Assembly (NCBI GenBank): GCA_017311185.1
Contig: JAESUZ010002388.1
Location: 124,001 to 188,000, forward strand
Source: Proteles cristata cristata
Taxonomy: Eukaryota; Chordata; Mammalia; Carnivora; Hyaenidae
DNA: 64,000 nt
Direction of reading: 5' to 3'
The notes under the pieces were generated by a model, which searched no databases, was not told where the DNA came from, and saw only the letters and a program-made list of their open reading frames with translations. The translations under genes were made by a program, and so were the position numbers. Positions 1 through 12,476 of the stretch are shown here, piece after piece. How positions within the stretch are numbered: the stretch's first letter is position 1; each line of letters starts with the position of its first letter.

Positions 1-536
1 AATGAGAATCTTACTCTCTTACAGGAAGCCAGATTAAAGCGACTTGTGAACTCATGGGACAGCGCCACGCCTTCCTAATTTTGTTTTGGAAAAGTATAGT
101 TAGTTTTCATAAAACGCATGTCATTTATGTTAACATAGATTGGCTTTCTTGTCTTTAAAATAAATTAATGAATACATTCTTTTAAAATTGCATTTTAATT
201 TCAGATATGGTAAATACTAGTAGGTAGAAGACACATCAACACCATCTTTTTGGAATTCCCTAGAAATTCTGAGTGTGTAAAGGGGTCCTGGAACAAAAGA
301 GAGTTTGAGAAGCATGGATTTTGGAGGAGGGAAGGCTTTTCCCGTGCTGGGGCCTGCTCTGGGTCGCCACCCTCCACTCTTGCCAAAACCCAGGCTCCGC
401 ATGTCAGCAATTTAGAGTCCTACTTCTGACAAATGGCCTGTCCCCGGCGTGGGCCAGCCAGTGGCTTCCACAGAGCAGTACTTAACTGCTCTCCGTCTCT
501 ACCGCCTCCGCAGTCACAGCGGAGGTGAAGTTAGTG

Positions 537-740
537 CAATGGTTCTTCATCAGGGGTCACTTTGCCTCCAGGGGGATATTGGGCAATGTCTAGAGTCACT
601 TTTCATTGTCACGGCTGGGTGAGGGGACAGTACGGGCATCTAGAGGGCAGAGGCCAGGGATGCCGCACAACGCCCTGCTTTGCGCAGGACAGCGTCCGCT
701 AGAGCCCAAGCGTCAGTCGTGCCGAGGGTGTCCCAGAGCA
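537..740 (+). mobile_element. Old hAT-type MITE
   Basis: The segment follows the layout of a common mammalian nonautonomous hAT element: a CA(G/A)TGGTTCT start, then GGGCAATGTCTAGAGTCACTT, a central GGCATCTAGAGGGCAGAGGC and GGGATGC-GC, and a degraded inverted end near 740. It is heavily diverged. A related copy lies at 21466-21687. Confidence 0.65.
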
Positions 741-1200
741 CCCAGACCTCATCCGATGCCCCGGGACTTTAGAGAAACCTGACAAATGATAGACTTCTAG
801 AACTTTAGCCTTTGATGGGGGGAGAAAAAAAATCACAGGGCTTGTGAAATCTGGCAGCGAACCAATGTGCGTTTGGGAACGTCTACATAAAAAGCAAGGA
901 GAAAAACAAACATTCCAAGCAGCAGCCCAGCCAAGGAGCGTAAAAGCGGTCATCAGAAATCACAGATAATACCACTTAACAAGGTTAGGCTAGCTGCCAA
1001 GAAAAGAAAATACTTTAAAGGCCCCAATCTCCGAGAACTGTCTGTTATTGCATGGGGGAGGAAAATTCCGAGATGGCAGAGAAAAACTGCCATCATTTCC
1101 TCTCTTGCTGTACCTTACTGGATGTATTGCATGGCTCAGTCCAAATCAAATGACTGTATTGACACCCTCCCCCAACACACCCACATGTACGCACGCACAC

Positions 1201-1258
1201 ACAATTTGGTATTTTAGTATATGTGCTGCCGAAGTGAACACTACAATTTGGTATTTTA
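1201..1258 (-). pseudogene. Truncated U6 snRNA fragment with perfect 16-bp direct repeats (tailless retropseudogene)
   Basis: On the minus strand 1241-1217 reads GTGTTCACTTCGGCAGCACA then TATAC, matching the 5' 25 nt of U6 snRNA with two changes. It is flanked by a perfect 16-bp direct repeat at 1201-1216 and 1243-1258 (minus strand TAAAATACCAAATTGT). The first five bases of that repeat, TAAAA, are also U6 nucleotides 26-30, so the 3' junction has microhomology. There is no poly(A). This is the expected structure of an L1-mobilised, 3'-truncated tailless retropseudogene. No Pol III promoter is included and the fragment should be inert. Confidence 0.85.
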
Positions 1259-1589
1259 AACAAAGAGGAATTAGGTGGGCATTTGGTCATCTAAATGTCA
1301 CTTTCCCCCTGAAACCATTTCTGCTCCCCACCTCAATATTTTCTTCCCTCCTGCCTCTTCTTCCTGGCCTTATGATTTACAGCCACGTCCTGTAACTCCC
1401 ACTGGACCGTGTGCTTTTCAAGTGCGGTGACCATGGCTGAGGTATTTGTGTCCCTGCTTGGAATCATTGTCTCAATGAACACAGGTTTTGAGTAGCTAAC
1501 TCTCTTTTAGCGCTTTGTTTTTCAGCCTGGTGTCTCACAAAGTCATCATAATTATTATTATTGGTCGAGCTTAACGATCACTCTAAGAA

Positions 1590-1700
1590 AATAGGTTTAT
1601 GGTCTCTACTTTGCAAGTAAAGAAATTGAGGCACAGAAAGGTTAAGCAATCTGCTCAAGCCTGCGCAGCAAATTATAGGGCAGGCCAGAGGGCAAATTAC
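1590..1700 (+). repeat. MIR fragment
   Basis: The core-like series GAAATTGAGGCACAGAAAGG, TTAAGCAATCTGCTCAAG and GCGCAGCAAAT is typical of MIR. It is diverged and has no target-site duplication. Confidence 0.65.
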
Positions 1701-4700
1701 TGTACATTCAACTCTGCACTGTGCATTCTCCAACGGAACACACAAAAACGTAGCAGCCCTCCTTAGTTTTGCTCTTCGTGCTTGGATGTTCATAACAAAG
1801 TTTGTCTTTGGGGACTCCTGTGTACTCCAAGTAGCTATCAACCTCGCAAGGGCATATCTTGCAGCTGGGGCTGTTCCCATATCACACTGCAGCGGTTATG
1901 TCTCCAGGGGAAGGTTTCAGAGCAATTACTGCAGGCCCTTACCTAGTACCTAAGAGAATTGTAAGTCAGAAATATTTATTGTACTCACCTCAGTAGAGAA
2001 CAGAACGAATTAAAAAAGTAGGCCAGATTCCTATCATGGAAATTAGTCAGGCATTCTTTCCTCTGAAGGGCTGGCCGTGAACCTTCTGCTGAGTACAGCC
2101 CTCCCAAGACAAAGGCAAGGGTCAGGGGGCTCAGGGAGAGAACAGGAGAGCCTGGTGATGTAATTTCAGGGGGTCTGGGAATGTCCCCCTGTCCTGAACT
2201 ATTTTTCTCACGGGCACCTGAAATTCCGTCACGAGAATCACACCCCTTTCCACGTGAATAGCATTCCTCGTTAAAATACAAAGCTTCTTGGGAAATGGGA
2301 AATGAACCGGAGTAACTTCTTACAAACTCCAACCCTTTGTCGCATTTTGTTTATACAGTGTTCAGGGAGGAAAAGAGTGTACAGCTCCCGTCAGGAGAGA
2401 ACAGTGTGCCATACCCAAGTCCTAGAAATGTATGCGGATTGTTGATCGGACGGAGAGGGTAAGAGCAAATGTGAGTTAGAGAGTCATTTAAAAGGATGTG
2501 AAGGCAGTGGTGACCTGTGGTGGGGCAGTGGATCCTGGGTGTGAGGGACAGTCATGGAGTGGCATCTCTCTCTTGTTCTTTTTTAATAGAGGTAGTCATG
2601 TAATTCATAGCGCTCTGAAAAGGAGTTCTACTTTTGAAAAGAAAGAACACAACAACCCTAGCTGGCTGATACAGATGTGGGCTTATCTCTGCCATCCACA
2701 CTGGGCAGTACCTCAGCTGCAAAAGACTGTGCTCACTAATCCAAGGAATCCAGCCCCAGATGGCGGTTGCCCAGATTCCCAGCTCATTCCTGGGCGGTGC
2801 CAACCAGTTCAGTGTTATCTTAGTGATGGCCAGCATTATATCTGGAGACCGTTTTAGGATAAGAAGACCATTTTCTTTTCTGTGAAGGTAGACACTATTT
2901 AAGAAGAAAGTAACTAAAAATTTTGCTGTATTTCCAAAGAAGTGTCCAATTTATCTTTCAATTTTGAGTTCAGGAAATACACAAAATAGGTACTTTGGAG
3001 CCATGAACAAAGAGAGAAATGTGCAGAGTGATGTGAGGGTACAGAGTCTCCCCAGAGTGGGAAAGAAGAAAAAATGGCCTAGTGAGTTAATGACCAAGCT
3101 GATCCCTCCACATGATGATCCTAGAAGGTTTGGTGTAAAAACCTGTACTGTGGATATGTCTCTGAGCTTGAAAAATATAGGGACCTGGAGTGGAGTATGA
3201 GTTATTTACCCAAGAGACTGTGAGATATATTCTGCTCTCAATGGCTTCACTTCTCCTTTCTGAGCAGGGACACCTAAAGAGCAAATGTCTGCTTAATTAA
3301 TAATGCCAGAAGATCTTCAATGGCGCCCATAGGAGGGATAGATATATGTGTAAATATGTAGGTTACAGAGAAAGACAAGGAGATCACAGAGAAGTAAAAG
3401 AACTATACGAGTAAGGGTGGTGTGTTTGCATAATTAAGCACCTGCTCTAACAACACAATATCTGGATGATGAAAATGGAAGCTTATCACCACCTAAGCTG
3501 GAAGAGCTCCCCTCCCCTTATGCCTCACCTAAAACCTCACTTCAGGTTACTGACACTTGCTTCTTGGTACCTAGTGATTTTCTTTTTTTGAGTGACTTTT
3601 TAGAATTATCCTCAGTCCGGCAGAGGTAGGATATCCATCCTCTCTTCCACTGGCTTTTCTACTGAAGATATTTCAGGTTTTCATGGTGACAAGTCACCTT
3701 TCCCAATTGCTCATTTGCTTCCCTGGCTTTTTCTGGAAAACTCCTAGCATCGCTCAGGAAATCACAGGCCTGTGCAGACAGGCAGCTATAAACATCTCTG
3801 CCCAGGTAGGTCTTGATTTATTAAGTTGAAGCCAATTGATGGCCAAGCAAGAGAAGATCCTTTGCTAGATGGAAGGATTTACTCTAAGGTTGTTTATATT
3901 CTTTTCTGTTAGTTACGTTGGGATTTGTGACCTCTCCATACAGTAGCTGTTGGAGGTCATGGCAGTTGAAAATATGCCCTAGACTACACTAGGATCTGGA
4001 GACTTAAAAAAAAAGTCTCTATCTAATTCTTTTTACAGGACTTTCTGGATGCAGGTTTCTAGGAGAATGAGGGTTTAAGTTATTTCAATCCTTCTACCCT
4101 TGGATCAGCCTGAGCTTTCTTCACAACCTGGGAGCACGTGCATATGACTGCTGGCATTACTGGGCTCTGGCCACCCAAGCAACCCTCAGTCCCCAGGGGC
4201 AGCTCCGATGATTTGTAGTTATGCAGAGCTTAGTTGCTAGAGGCTCCCTCTGAGTGAGAATTTATATCTGTGTAGTTCACAAATGTAGCTCAAACCGATT
4301 TAACTCCTTGCTAATGAGATCATAATTTAATATAAGTGCAAAGAGCAAATTCAATAATGCACGCATATAATATTAGGAGTTGAAAGCTGTGAGTCATTTT
4401 ACTAAGGGCCTAACAATGCTAGTGACTGAAACCTACTGATGAGCATCTGGGCTAGGGAAACAGCTCCAGAAGTCACTTGTGGGTATGTGAGTGAAGCCAG
4501 GGCATTTCCAGATGATAATCTCTCAAATTCAAAGGGAAAGACCCCTTGATTCTACAAGTTGTGAATTTCACTGATGATCTCGGCCAAACCCGGCCTTTGT
4601 CCAACCTCTCCCTGTGGAACAGGAATCCCAAAACATGATTGCTTGTGGAGTATCACACACACCCCAGTTTGTCTGGGAAGACTTGCTCAATTTGTCCCTG

Positions 4701-7700
4701 ACGGAGAAAAGGGGCTCAGGGAAGTTGTTAAGTATCTGGAGAAAACAGTTTTGATTAAAATGTGGCCACAGGTACTTCCCCAAGTCATAATGGGCATGAT
4801 GCACTTGAAAACTCTGTTCAAGATCCATTAAAAATTCAAACTATCAAATTTGGTTGGATTTTATTACGTATAAATGTGCTTCCTTTGGTTCACCCCAATG
4901 ACACCAAGAGAGAAAAGCATAGACTGAGAAGACAGAAACTTATCTCATGTTAGATCAGAAACCCACGACATGTGTTTCTGAAGATGTCAAGTTCATGCCC
5001 CCTGACTCTAGGCAAACTGTTCACTGGGAGTTGAATCTTATGGGTGCCAGTATCTTCTTTCTTCCCTGCTCCCCCTTGCCTCCCCATAGGCCTCTCTTGA
5101 CCGTGAGCTATAGAAAGATAATCCGTCTTAACTTACACTCCATTAGATCACAACAAATGGGGACTGTACAACAGACCTGAAAGCTGACTACCGGCTGCCA
5201 TGCCAGGGCATATACCATCCTCTCCTAGCACGCATTCTAGCCTCCACTTATCTGCACTTCCCAGCCGTGATGCCAGATAGGACACGCCAGCAGAGTCCAT
5301 CTCTCCCTCTCATTCTCTATCTCTTTTAGATGTAAAGTATGCTACTGCCTTAGTTTTATGTTTTGAGAAATATTTGCTTCAAGGCCAGATGAAATGAAGC
5401 TTTAAGGTGAATTTAGCACTTGGAACACACTTTTGCCACCTGTGACCAATGGGGATTTGCCTCATGTGCCAAGGGCCAAATGCTATACCGCTCTCTAGAA
5501 AGTCAAATGAGAATGGATTACAATTGTTCTCCATAAATTTTACCCCCCACCCCCACTCCACCAGCTTCCCACCCGCATTGCATGTATTTCAATCATTTTC
5601 AAATCTTTCATGTTTCTTTTCCATGGCTGTCTTGCCTTTCGGAGAGTGTGGTTCTATAACCTTCTCTCCAAATGCAAGGAAACCAAATGATTTGGTCTTA
5701 GTGGGGCAGAAAGGCTATAGACACACACCGTTTCACTCTGCCACGGCAGCGGTGTCTTTCCTCTTGGCAATCGTAAAGCAGCATTCTTACCTTCAGGCCT
5801 TTCACTCCTGCTGCTCTTTCTGTAGCTCTGGTGTTGAACATTTGGTCATTATTTGTCAATAAGAAACACATTCAAGTTATCAGGGTAACACCAAAGGCAA
5901 CTAATCATGTCTTAATCATACAAATCATGTTAAAGCCACGCAGTCAATTTAAAAAAAATAACTAGAATGGATTAATTAATATTTTTCTGGATTACATTTT
6001 TTTCCGGTGGTAGAATTTATTCTTTAACACCATCTGGCAAAATCAATGGTTTTAGCAGTCACTGGACTGGTTCAGTTCTTAAGGCAAAAAGGTCCCTTGC
6101 TTGAAGCAGCCACTTGAGAGAAAGTGAGGGTTTGCTCTTGGGAAGAAGACCTGAGTAAGTTCAAGGAGCAAATTTAGTCACTACCAGGAAAGAAAACGGT
6201 CAGGTTCTTCATACTTCCAGGAGGCAGCACCAGCACAGAGACATGCAAACCAACGAAGAGCATAATATACTCACCCTACTTCTTGATCCCAAACCAGCCT
6301 CGGTGATTCGCAGGAACTTCTTCTAAGCCCCAGGAAGTGCCATCGATCTGTAATGATTCTTGACTACACACATAACAGTGTCAATAAAGAGTCATTGGGG
6401 TCCATCTTAACCCTGGGCATCCAAAATGTCTACCTTTAGGGATGGCTTCTGCCAATAAAAAGGTCCATCTTGTTGCAGGTAAAAGGCAGATGCAAATTCA
6501 CATCCGTTACCCAAGGCCCAAGAATGTCAAAGAATTCTGGGTGTGGAAGAGAAGCGGTTAAGAGACGGCGGCATAGGAGAAGAGGATTGTAGACATACAT
6601 GGAAGAAGAAATACACACAAAACTGAGGATCTCATTTATACATATGGGAAACATAGCACCACCTCATTCATCTAAGTACCACCAAGTGGGAAGCCGAGGG
6701 CATTTGGAAGTGGGCTGTTCCAAAGTATAACTTTTTACTATCTTTGAATATGAGACTTGTTAAGCAAATGCATGAGGTTTAAAAAAGAAATGACCACTAG
6801 TGATTAGAAGTAAGGATGGGCTTGAATTTCTTAAAGAGAACAAACTCTTTCCAGGTGCTATGAAAGCACCCACGTGAAAAGAAACACAACTCATTTTCAC
6901 CGTAAGCCACGTTTTGAATTTCTGAAAGCAAGTTCACTAAGTGCTTTCTTAGAGTCACATTGGTTAGTTTATTCTCATCCCTGTATATTTTTGAATATGA
7001 CCCAGCTGCATTTCTCTATCAATATCCCAGAAATCATAATGATCATTCAACTACTTCTCTAATCAGTCAAAGTTTAACTGCATATCACATTGTCATCCCT
7101 TACTTCCCTATATGCCTTGCAAGTTAAGGCACCCATGATACAGCTCTCCTTCTAGTCAAGAGGCTCGGAATGGTTCCATTTAAACATTCTGCTCCAGTGT
7201 TCCCCCAAAGCACAAGGTGTGCTGATTTTCAGCTTGGAAATGGACATATGGACACTGTAAGTCTGAATCCTCGGATGGAACTGAAACCAGGGCCGTATTA
7301 CAGTGAGGTGGGGTAGGGCTTATAAAGCTTTGTCACCCCAGTCACAGATAGCTTGTTCCACAGACCAGTCCCCCTCTAGTAAGGTAAGGCTACACAGGAA
7401 ATCTAAGCTGGTGCTCTCTCCCCAAGATTAAGGGAGTGAAGCAGGTTGAGTGGGGGTGGATCAGAAGAATTTGAAAGTCTGAGGTGACGGGCAGCTGTGG
7501 AGGGAGGCTGACTGTGTTTTTGTGGTAATTCAGCAGCTAAATCCCCATTCTGCTGTGATTCACAGCGACAGGCTTTCACTGGCTGTGTCCCAAACCCCCG
7601 GTGCTTGGGGTTTATCGCTGAAACAACCTACTGGCTCTTAATTACCGCATTGGCGCACACGTTGTAATAACGTGCTCACACAAAAGGGCGGTCTGCAGGT

Positions 7701-9546
7701 TAAAAATTCCCCAACCACACCTCTAATTTTCATGATCCTTGCCTGGGCATTCATGGTCCATCAAGGAAAGATCAGGTCTGATCTGTTGGGGTCAGGTTTG
7801 CCCAGGTTCAGGAAACTGGTGAAACCAAGCAGTATTTCAGTTCTAGCTTATCGGTCCGGCTCAGCGGCCACCTCGGTGACTCACCTTGTCTTAATCCCCT
7901 GTATTCAGAAAATGAAATAAATGTCTATTTCATTAGGTTAAGCATGTGCACAATTAAAACAGCCTGAAAAAATTGCTGGTTCTTTCCAAAGAGGAATAAC
8001 TTTTGGAGACTAGTCTTAGAACGCATGATGTCTCATGTCAGGGAGTTAAAGTCAACAATTGAATATAATTGCCCATCTTAGCATTATTTTAAGGTTGCAG
8101 GAGAGAGTCTGAGAGATTATTACAGGGTTTTCTCTGTCTCCCAGTTTCAGAGATAATAGGTATGGAAGTGTTTTTGAAAAAGCGAAAGCACTCATAAATG
8201 TCAGGCTTTGTGATTATTGTCATTTTTAGTAATCAGTACTGAGGGCTGAAATGGCTTAAATATGCCATTTGCCTTGTAACCAAGGTAGCTGAGAATGAAC
8301 CCGATTCTTAGGGAAATCTATCACATGCAATCAGATTCACATTGCTCATTGGGTGGGTACATGTGATAAACTGCTGTTTGCAATAGCATCGCAAGAGGTG
8401 ACCCTGAAAGTCGGCAGAGATTTGTGGCAGCATTAGCTGTGTGACCTTCTCAAAGTCACCACCATCTCTGGGTCTCATTCTCTGTGAAATGACAGTATAT
8501 ATTCGACAGTCAATTGTCATGTTAACTGGGAATGGGATACAATAAAGAAGTGTAATTCCCAAGCCATTTTACTAATACAGTTAAGCCTCATGATCTGGAC
8601 TACCAGAGGGGAAGGACTGTCTGAATGGGAAAGTGCCGAATTACAAAACAGGTTTGAAGAATGACAGTTTTATTACTTTACGTCTGTTTTGTGACTCAAG
8701 CTCACTATGCTACATTGCCACAGTGGAGGTCCTTGTGAGAAATACATTAGCAGATAGACTGGTAATGAATAGGACTATGTCTAACAAATGCTTGCAACGT
8801 TTGAGAAAGAAGTTTGTTCTCTTAAGGGAAGAATTCAGCTGACAATCTCAACTCTTCATTTGCTTAACAAACCTCTCTTGGACTCTTTCCTGATACTATA
8901 TGGGCAGACTGTGGACTGGTCGCAAATGATAAATTTGAGGGCTCCAAATTAATGAGGTTTCACTGCCTTTTCTACCTTCTTCTCCATTGATTTGTTTTTG
9001 GCATCACCACCAAATAGTGGTAAAACAGATTCTCAAGTTCATCTCTTGCCCCTGCTCTTGCTCACTCCCAGAAAACAGCAGGTAGCAAGAAGGAAGAAGA
9101 TAAAGGCAAGCTCCTTGGTAATCCGGAAACAGAATAAGCAATCGCTGGATATGCAGCACTCATTTTACTATTATCCATAGCTGAGAAAGGGGTTGACTTA
9201 TTTCAAAAGGCTGGCTGGAAGAATGACCAAACCAAGTGATTTGAGATGCCTGGCAGGTAGCGCTAATGTCAAAGCAGTTGGAAACACTTAGGTTCTACTG
9301 AGATCTTTCTCTATTTGCATATCAAAAATCAGATAATCTGGAAATCGCGGGCCGGCAATAAAGTTACTTGATAACTTTGCCGCAGTATCAGCTGAGGAAA
9401 GAGAAAAGCTTGACTGCTCGTTGTAATTAGCAAATAGCTGGTCTAAAGTTTTAGGGGTCTTCGCGATACCAAAACATCTGGGTGAAAAGTAAAAATTCGG
9501 CCAAACGCATGCAGAGTGTTTGGTTTATGTAACATCACGCATCTGG

Positions 9547-9732
9547 TTATTTGAAAACTCCTGGGCACTTGGTATCATGTGGATGCTTTAGAGTCATCTT
9601 GACACAGTCCACGACTCCTTTGTAACCATGCTGAGCGAATTCTCGAGAGCAATGTATCCAATCCAGCTCAATTTTCCTTCTGCAACTCACTTGCATGATA
9701 TAATTAGGGTCTCCGTCGCCTGCTAATAACAT
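9547..9732 (-). other. Open frame of 61 codons, not recognised
   Basis: A minus-strand frame begins MLLAGDGDPNYIMQVSCR and ends TKCPGVFK. I recognise no domain or splice context. It lies in the intron just below the flop exon on the gene's sense strand and does not overlap a repeat I can name. It has more CpGs than its surroundings. I consider it non-coding unless it is conserved; function unknown. Confidence 0.15.
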
Positions 9733-9878
9733 GAGAAAAAGACCAAGAAGAAGAAGGTGCTAAATACTCTAGGTATCAGGTTAGCCACTGCAAAATTCAA
9801 ATGAGCCCAAAGCTTGGCTAAACTGTGACTGTCATCAGTTCACACTGGTGGAAAAGGAAGTTACTGCTTTCTGACACA

Positions 9879-10261
9879 CAGTAAAACCTTGATTAATTGA
9901 AATCCATAAGGGATGAATGGAATTTTCAATACGAGTACTCATTTTGTTTCATTCTTGGCTAGTGACATTTTTTTTTTCTCCTCAAAATGCTTGTATCCAC
10001 TTTCTCGCCTCCGGGAAGCAGCCTCTAATGTTTGAGGATCAATCCAGAGAGAGAGATGAAATGGGAGACAAAGCTGAATGTGACCTAACCATAGGTCATC
10101 TCTTGGTAAGTGATTAAAAAAAAAAAAAAAAAGATCAATTCCTTGCAGTCTTCTGTTTTGGTACTATTGCTGCTTTCTCATCAATGTGGAGTACTGAGGA
10201 GGGGTGATTCAGTTAGTTGGGGTAGTGGTTAGGTGAGTTCTGGTTAATCAAGGTTTTACAG
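9879..10261. mobile_element. Tigger/pogo-like MITE with terminal inverted repeats
   Basis: The left end CAGTAAAACCTTGATTAA at 9879-9896 is matched in inverse at 10242-10260 (GGTTAATCAAGGTTTTAC). Inverted ends of the CAGTaaaCCTTGAT type are seen in Tigger-class elements. The interior (about 340 bp) has no transposase frame and contains an A-run at 10118-10134. The exact family is not assigned. Confidence 0.65.
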
Positions 10262-10916
10262 TAAAAGACCTCACCAGTGCCTGGTGAGACTATGTGCTGA
10301 AGAAAGTTGTATGTGAATTTATCACTTTGAGAGGGCTCTGTATCAGTGTTTCCAAACCCATATTATACTGCAGACTGGCAAACTAACTTTTCCATCAGGA
10401 TCCTGAGGAATGGAGAGAGAAAGAGAAGAGCAGAGGTGTAACCATTGTCTCTGAAGGAGAAAAAGTTTGGCTTGCCTGTCTGTTGGCCTGTGTGTGGGGA
10501 ACACTGTTCTTCACCTTACGAGATGCCCATGGTATCTTGGTTGTACAAGAGTCCATCTTACATGCTTCAATATAATTCTCATGCTCTCTGGGTCATGGAG
10601 GATTGTGTTCTCAGGTCCTCTCCTGTACTTACCCAACATGTCTTTCCAGTACTTGCTGTCCTGACTTCTGAGCTTGCAACTATTTCCCGTTGCTTGGATG
10701 AAGGCTACTCGTTCTTTCTAGTCCCGGAGAGCATTATGGGTCCAAAGGGATGCCAAGTGAGATGGATTTTCTCATGATGGCAGCCTGGATAACAGTTAGA
10801 CCTACCTGAACCAAGAACATGGCTAAGGAGAAGCCAAATCAGGGATTCATACACACGGAGTACCACAGTTAGGCGACGCGCTTGTTTAAATATACAGAAT
10901 ATCTTTGCCAAGTCTG

Positions 10917-11022
10917 TATATGGGGTGGCCTATTGAAGAAAGACCCCATTTAACTTGAAACCTAGCGTGTTCTTTGGCTTTTCAAGTTAAGTGGGGCCAG
11001 CTTAAATGGGCCACCGCATATG
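10917..11022. other. Long imperfect hairpin, 43-44-nt arms and a 19-nt loop
   Basis: The left arm 10917-10960 and the right arm 10980-11022 are about 80% reverse-complementary. They include an inner 17-bp block with one mismatch (CCCCATTTAACTTGAAA against its partner) and an outer TATGGGGTGGCC block. The loop is about 19 nt. It could be a small palindromic MITE or an intronic RNA structure. It begins about 0.5 kb downstream of the flop donor in transcript order. I do not recognise the family. Confidence 0.6.
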
Positions 11023-11529
11023 GAGAACAGCATCTCATCACTCATACACATGATCGAGGAAGCCAACTCTAATCAACCAGTCAACCTTGGTGAGCAACCA
11101 TCATGCGTTGTGGGGCGGGGGGGAGGGAAAGACCGTAACCTGACTTTTCAGTAGATAGATTTGACCTCTCACACGGTTCATGTGAGGCAGGCAGGGACAG
11201 TCTTAAGGAAAGCCCTGGGCTCTTGAGAGCCGAGGCCATTGAAACCCACACCGTGGCCTTCATAAGGCAACCGGTCTGGCGTGTGAGGGGAAGGGAGGGG
11301 TGTGGAGGGGGGAGCCTCTGTCTGGGAGTTTAAGAAGGGACCCAAGTTAGATCAAAAAATGCGGGCAGTGCCCTGAAGTCTTTCTGGTTCCCAAAGCTGC
11401 CAGGCAGCGGAATAACCTGGTCATTCCACTTTCTGTGTGCGTCTTGTGCTCTCTCCTCAATAATAAGATAACAGTCTTGCCGATTACTCGTCACTAAGGG
11501 TACCCGGTTGTGGTGACATTGAGGCTGAC

Positions 11530-11644
11530 CTTGGAGTCACCGCCCCCGCTGCCGCACTCTCCTTTGTCGTACCACCATTTGTTTTTCAATTTGTCCAAGA
11601 GGCCTTGCTCATTCAGTTTTAATACTGCCAGGTTAACAGCATTT
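11530..11644 (-). CDS. GRIA3: GRIA3 flop alternative exon
   Basis: The 115-bp exon completes the Arg codon and encodes [18 protein letters not shown] followed by [20 protein letters not shown]. These are diagnostic flop residues; flip would read [14 protein letters not shown] and ECGAKDSGSK. The cassette forms part of the S2 dimer interface and speeds desensitisation compared with flip. Its splice signals look suboptimal: the acceptor ends TCGTTTCAAG with a purine-broken pyrimidine tract, and the donor is AAG/GTCAGC. This fits a regulated cassette. It lies only 563 bp after the S2 exon. No flip exon is visible in that short intron, nor by eye in the 11.5 kb below it. The length equals the family's usual 115 bp. 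Confidence 0.96.

Positions 11645-12476
<832 letters not shown>

Larger units (their letters stand above)
1..11529 (-). other. GRIA3: GRIA3 intron downstream of the flop exon (partial)
   Basis: I find no further GRIA3 exon here: neither a flip cassette (a [13 protein letters not shown] reading with AKDSGSK) nor an M4 exon. Recognisable contents are a hAT-type MITE (537-740), a U6-derived fragment (1201-1258), a MIR (1590-1700), a Tigger-like MITE (9879-10261) and a long hairpin (10917-11022). A weak MIR-like patch lies around 8395-8500. The stretches 741-1200, 1701-8390, 8500-9878 and 10262-10916 show no gene or repeat that I can name. No carnivore SINE is present in the whole segment. Confidence 0.8.
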
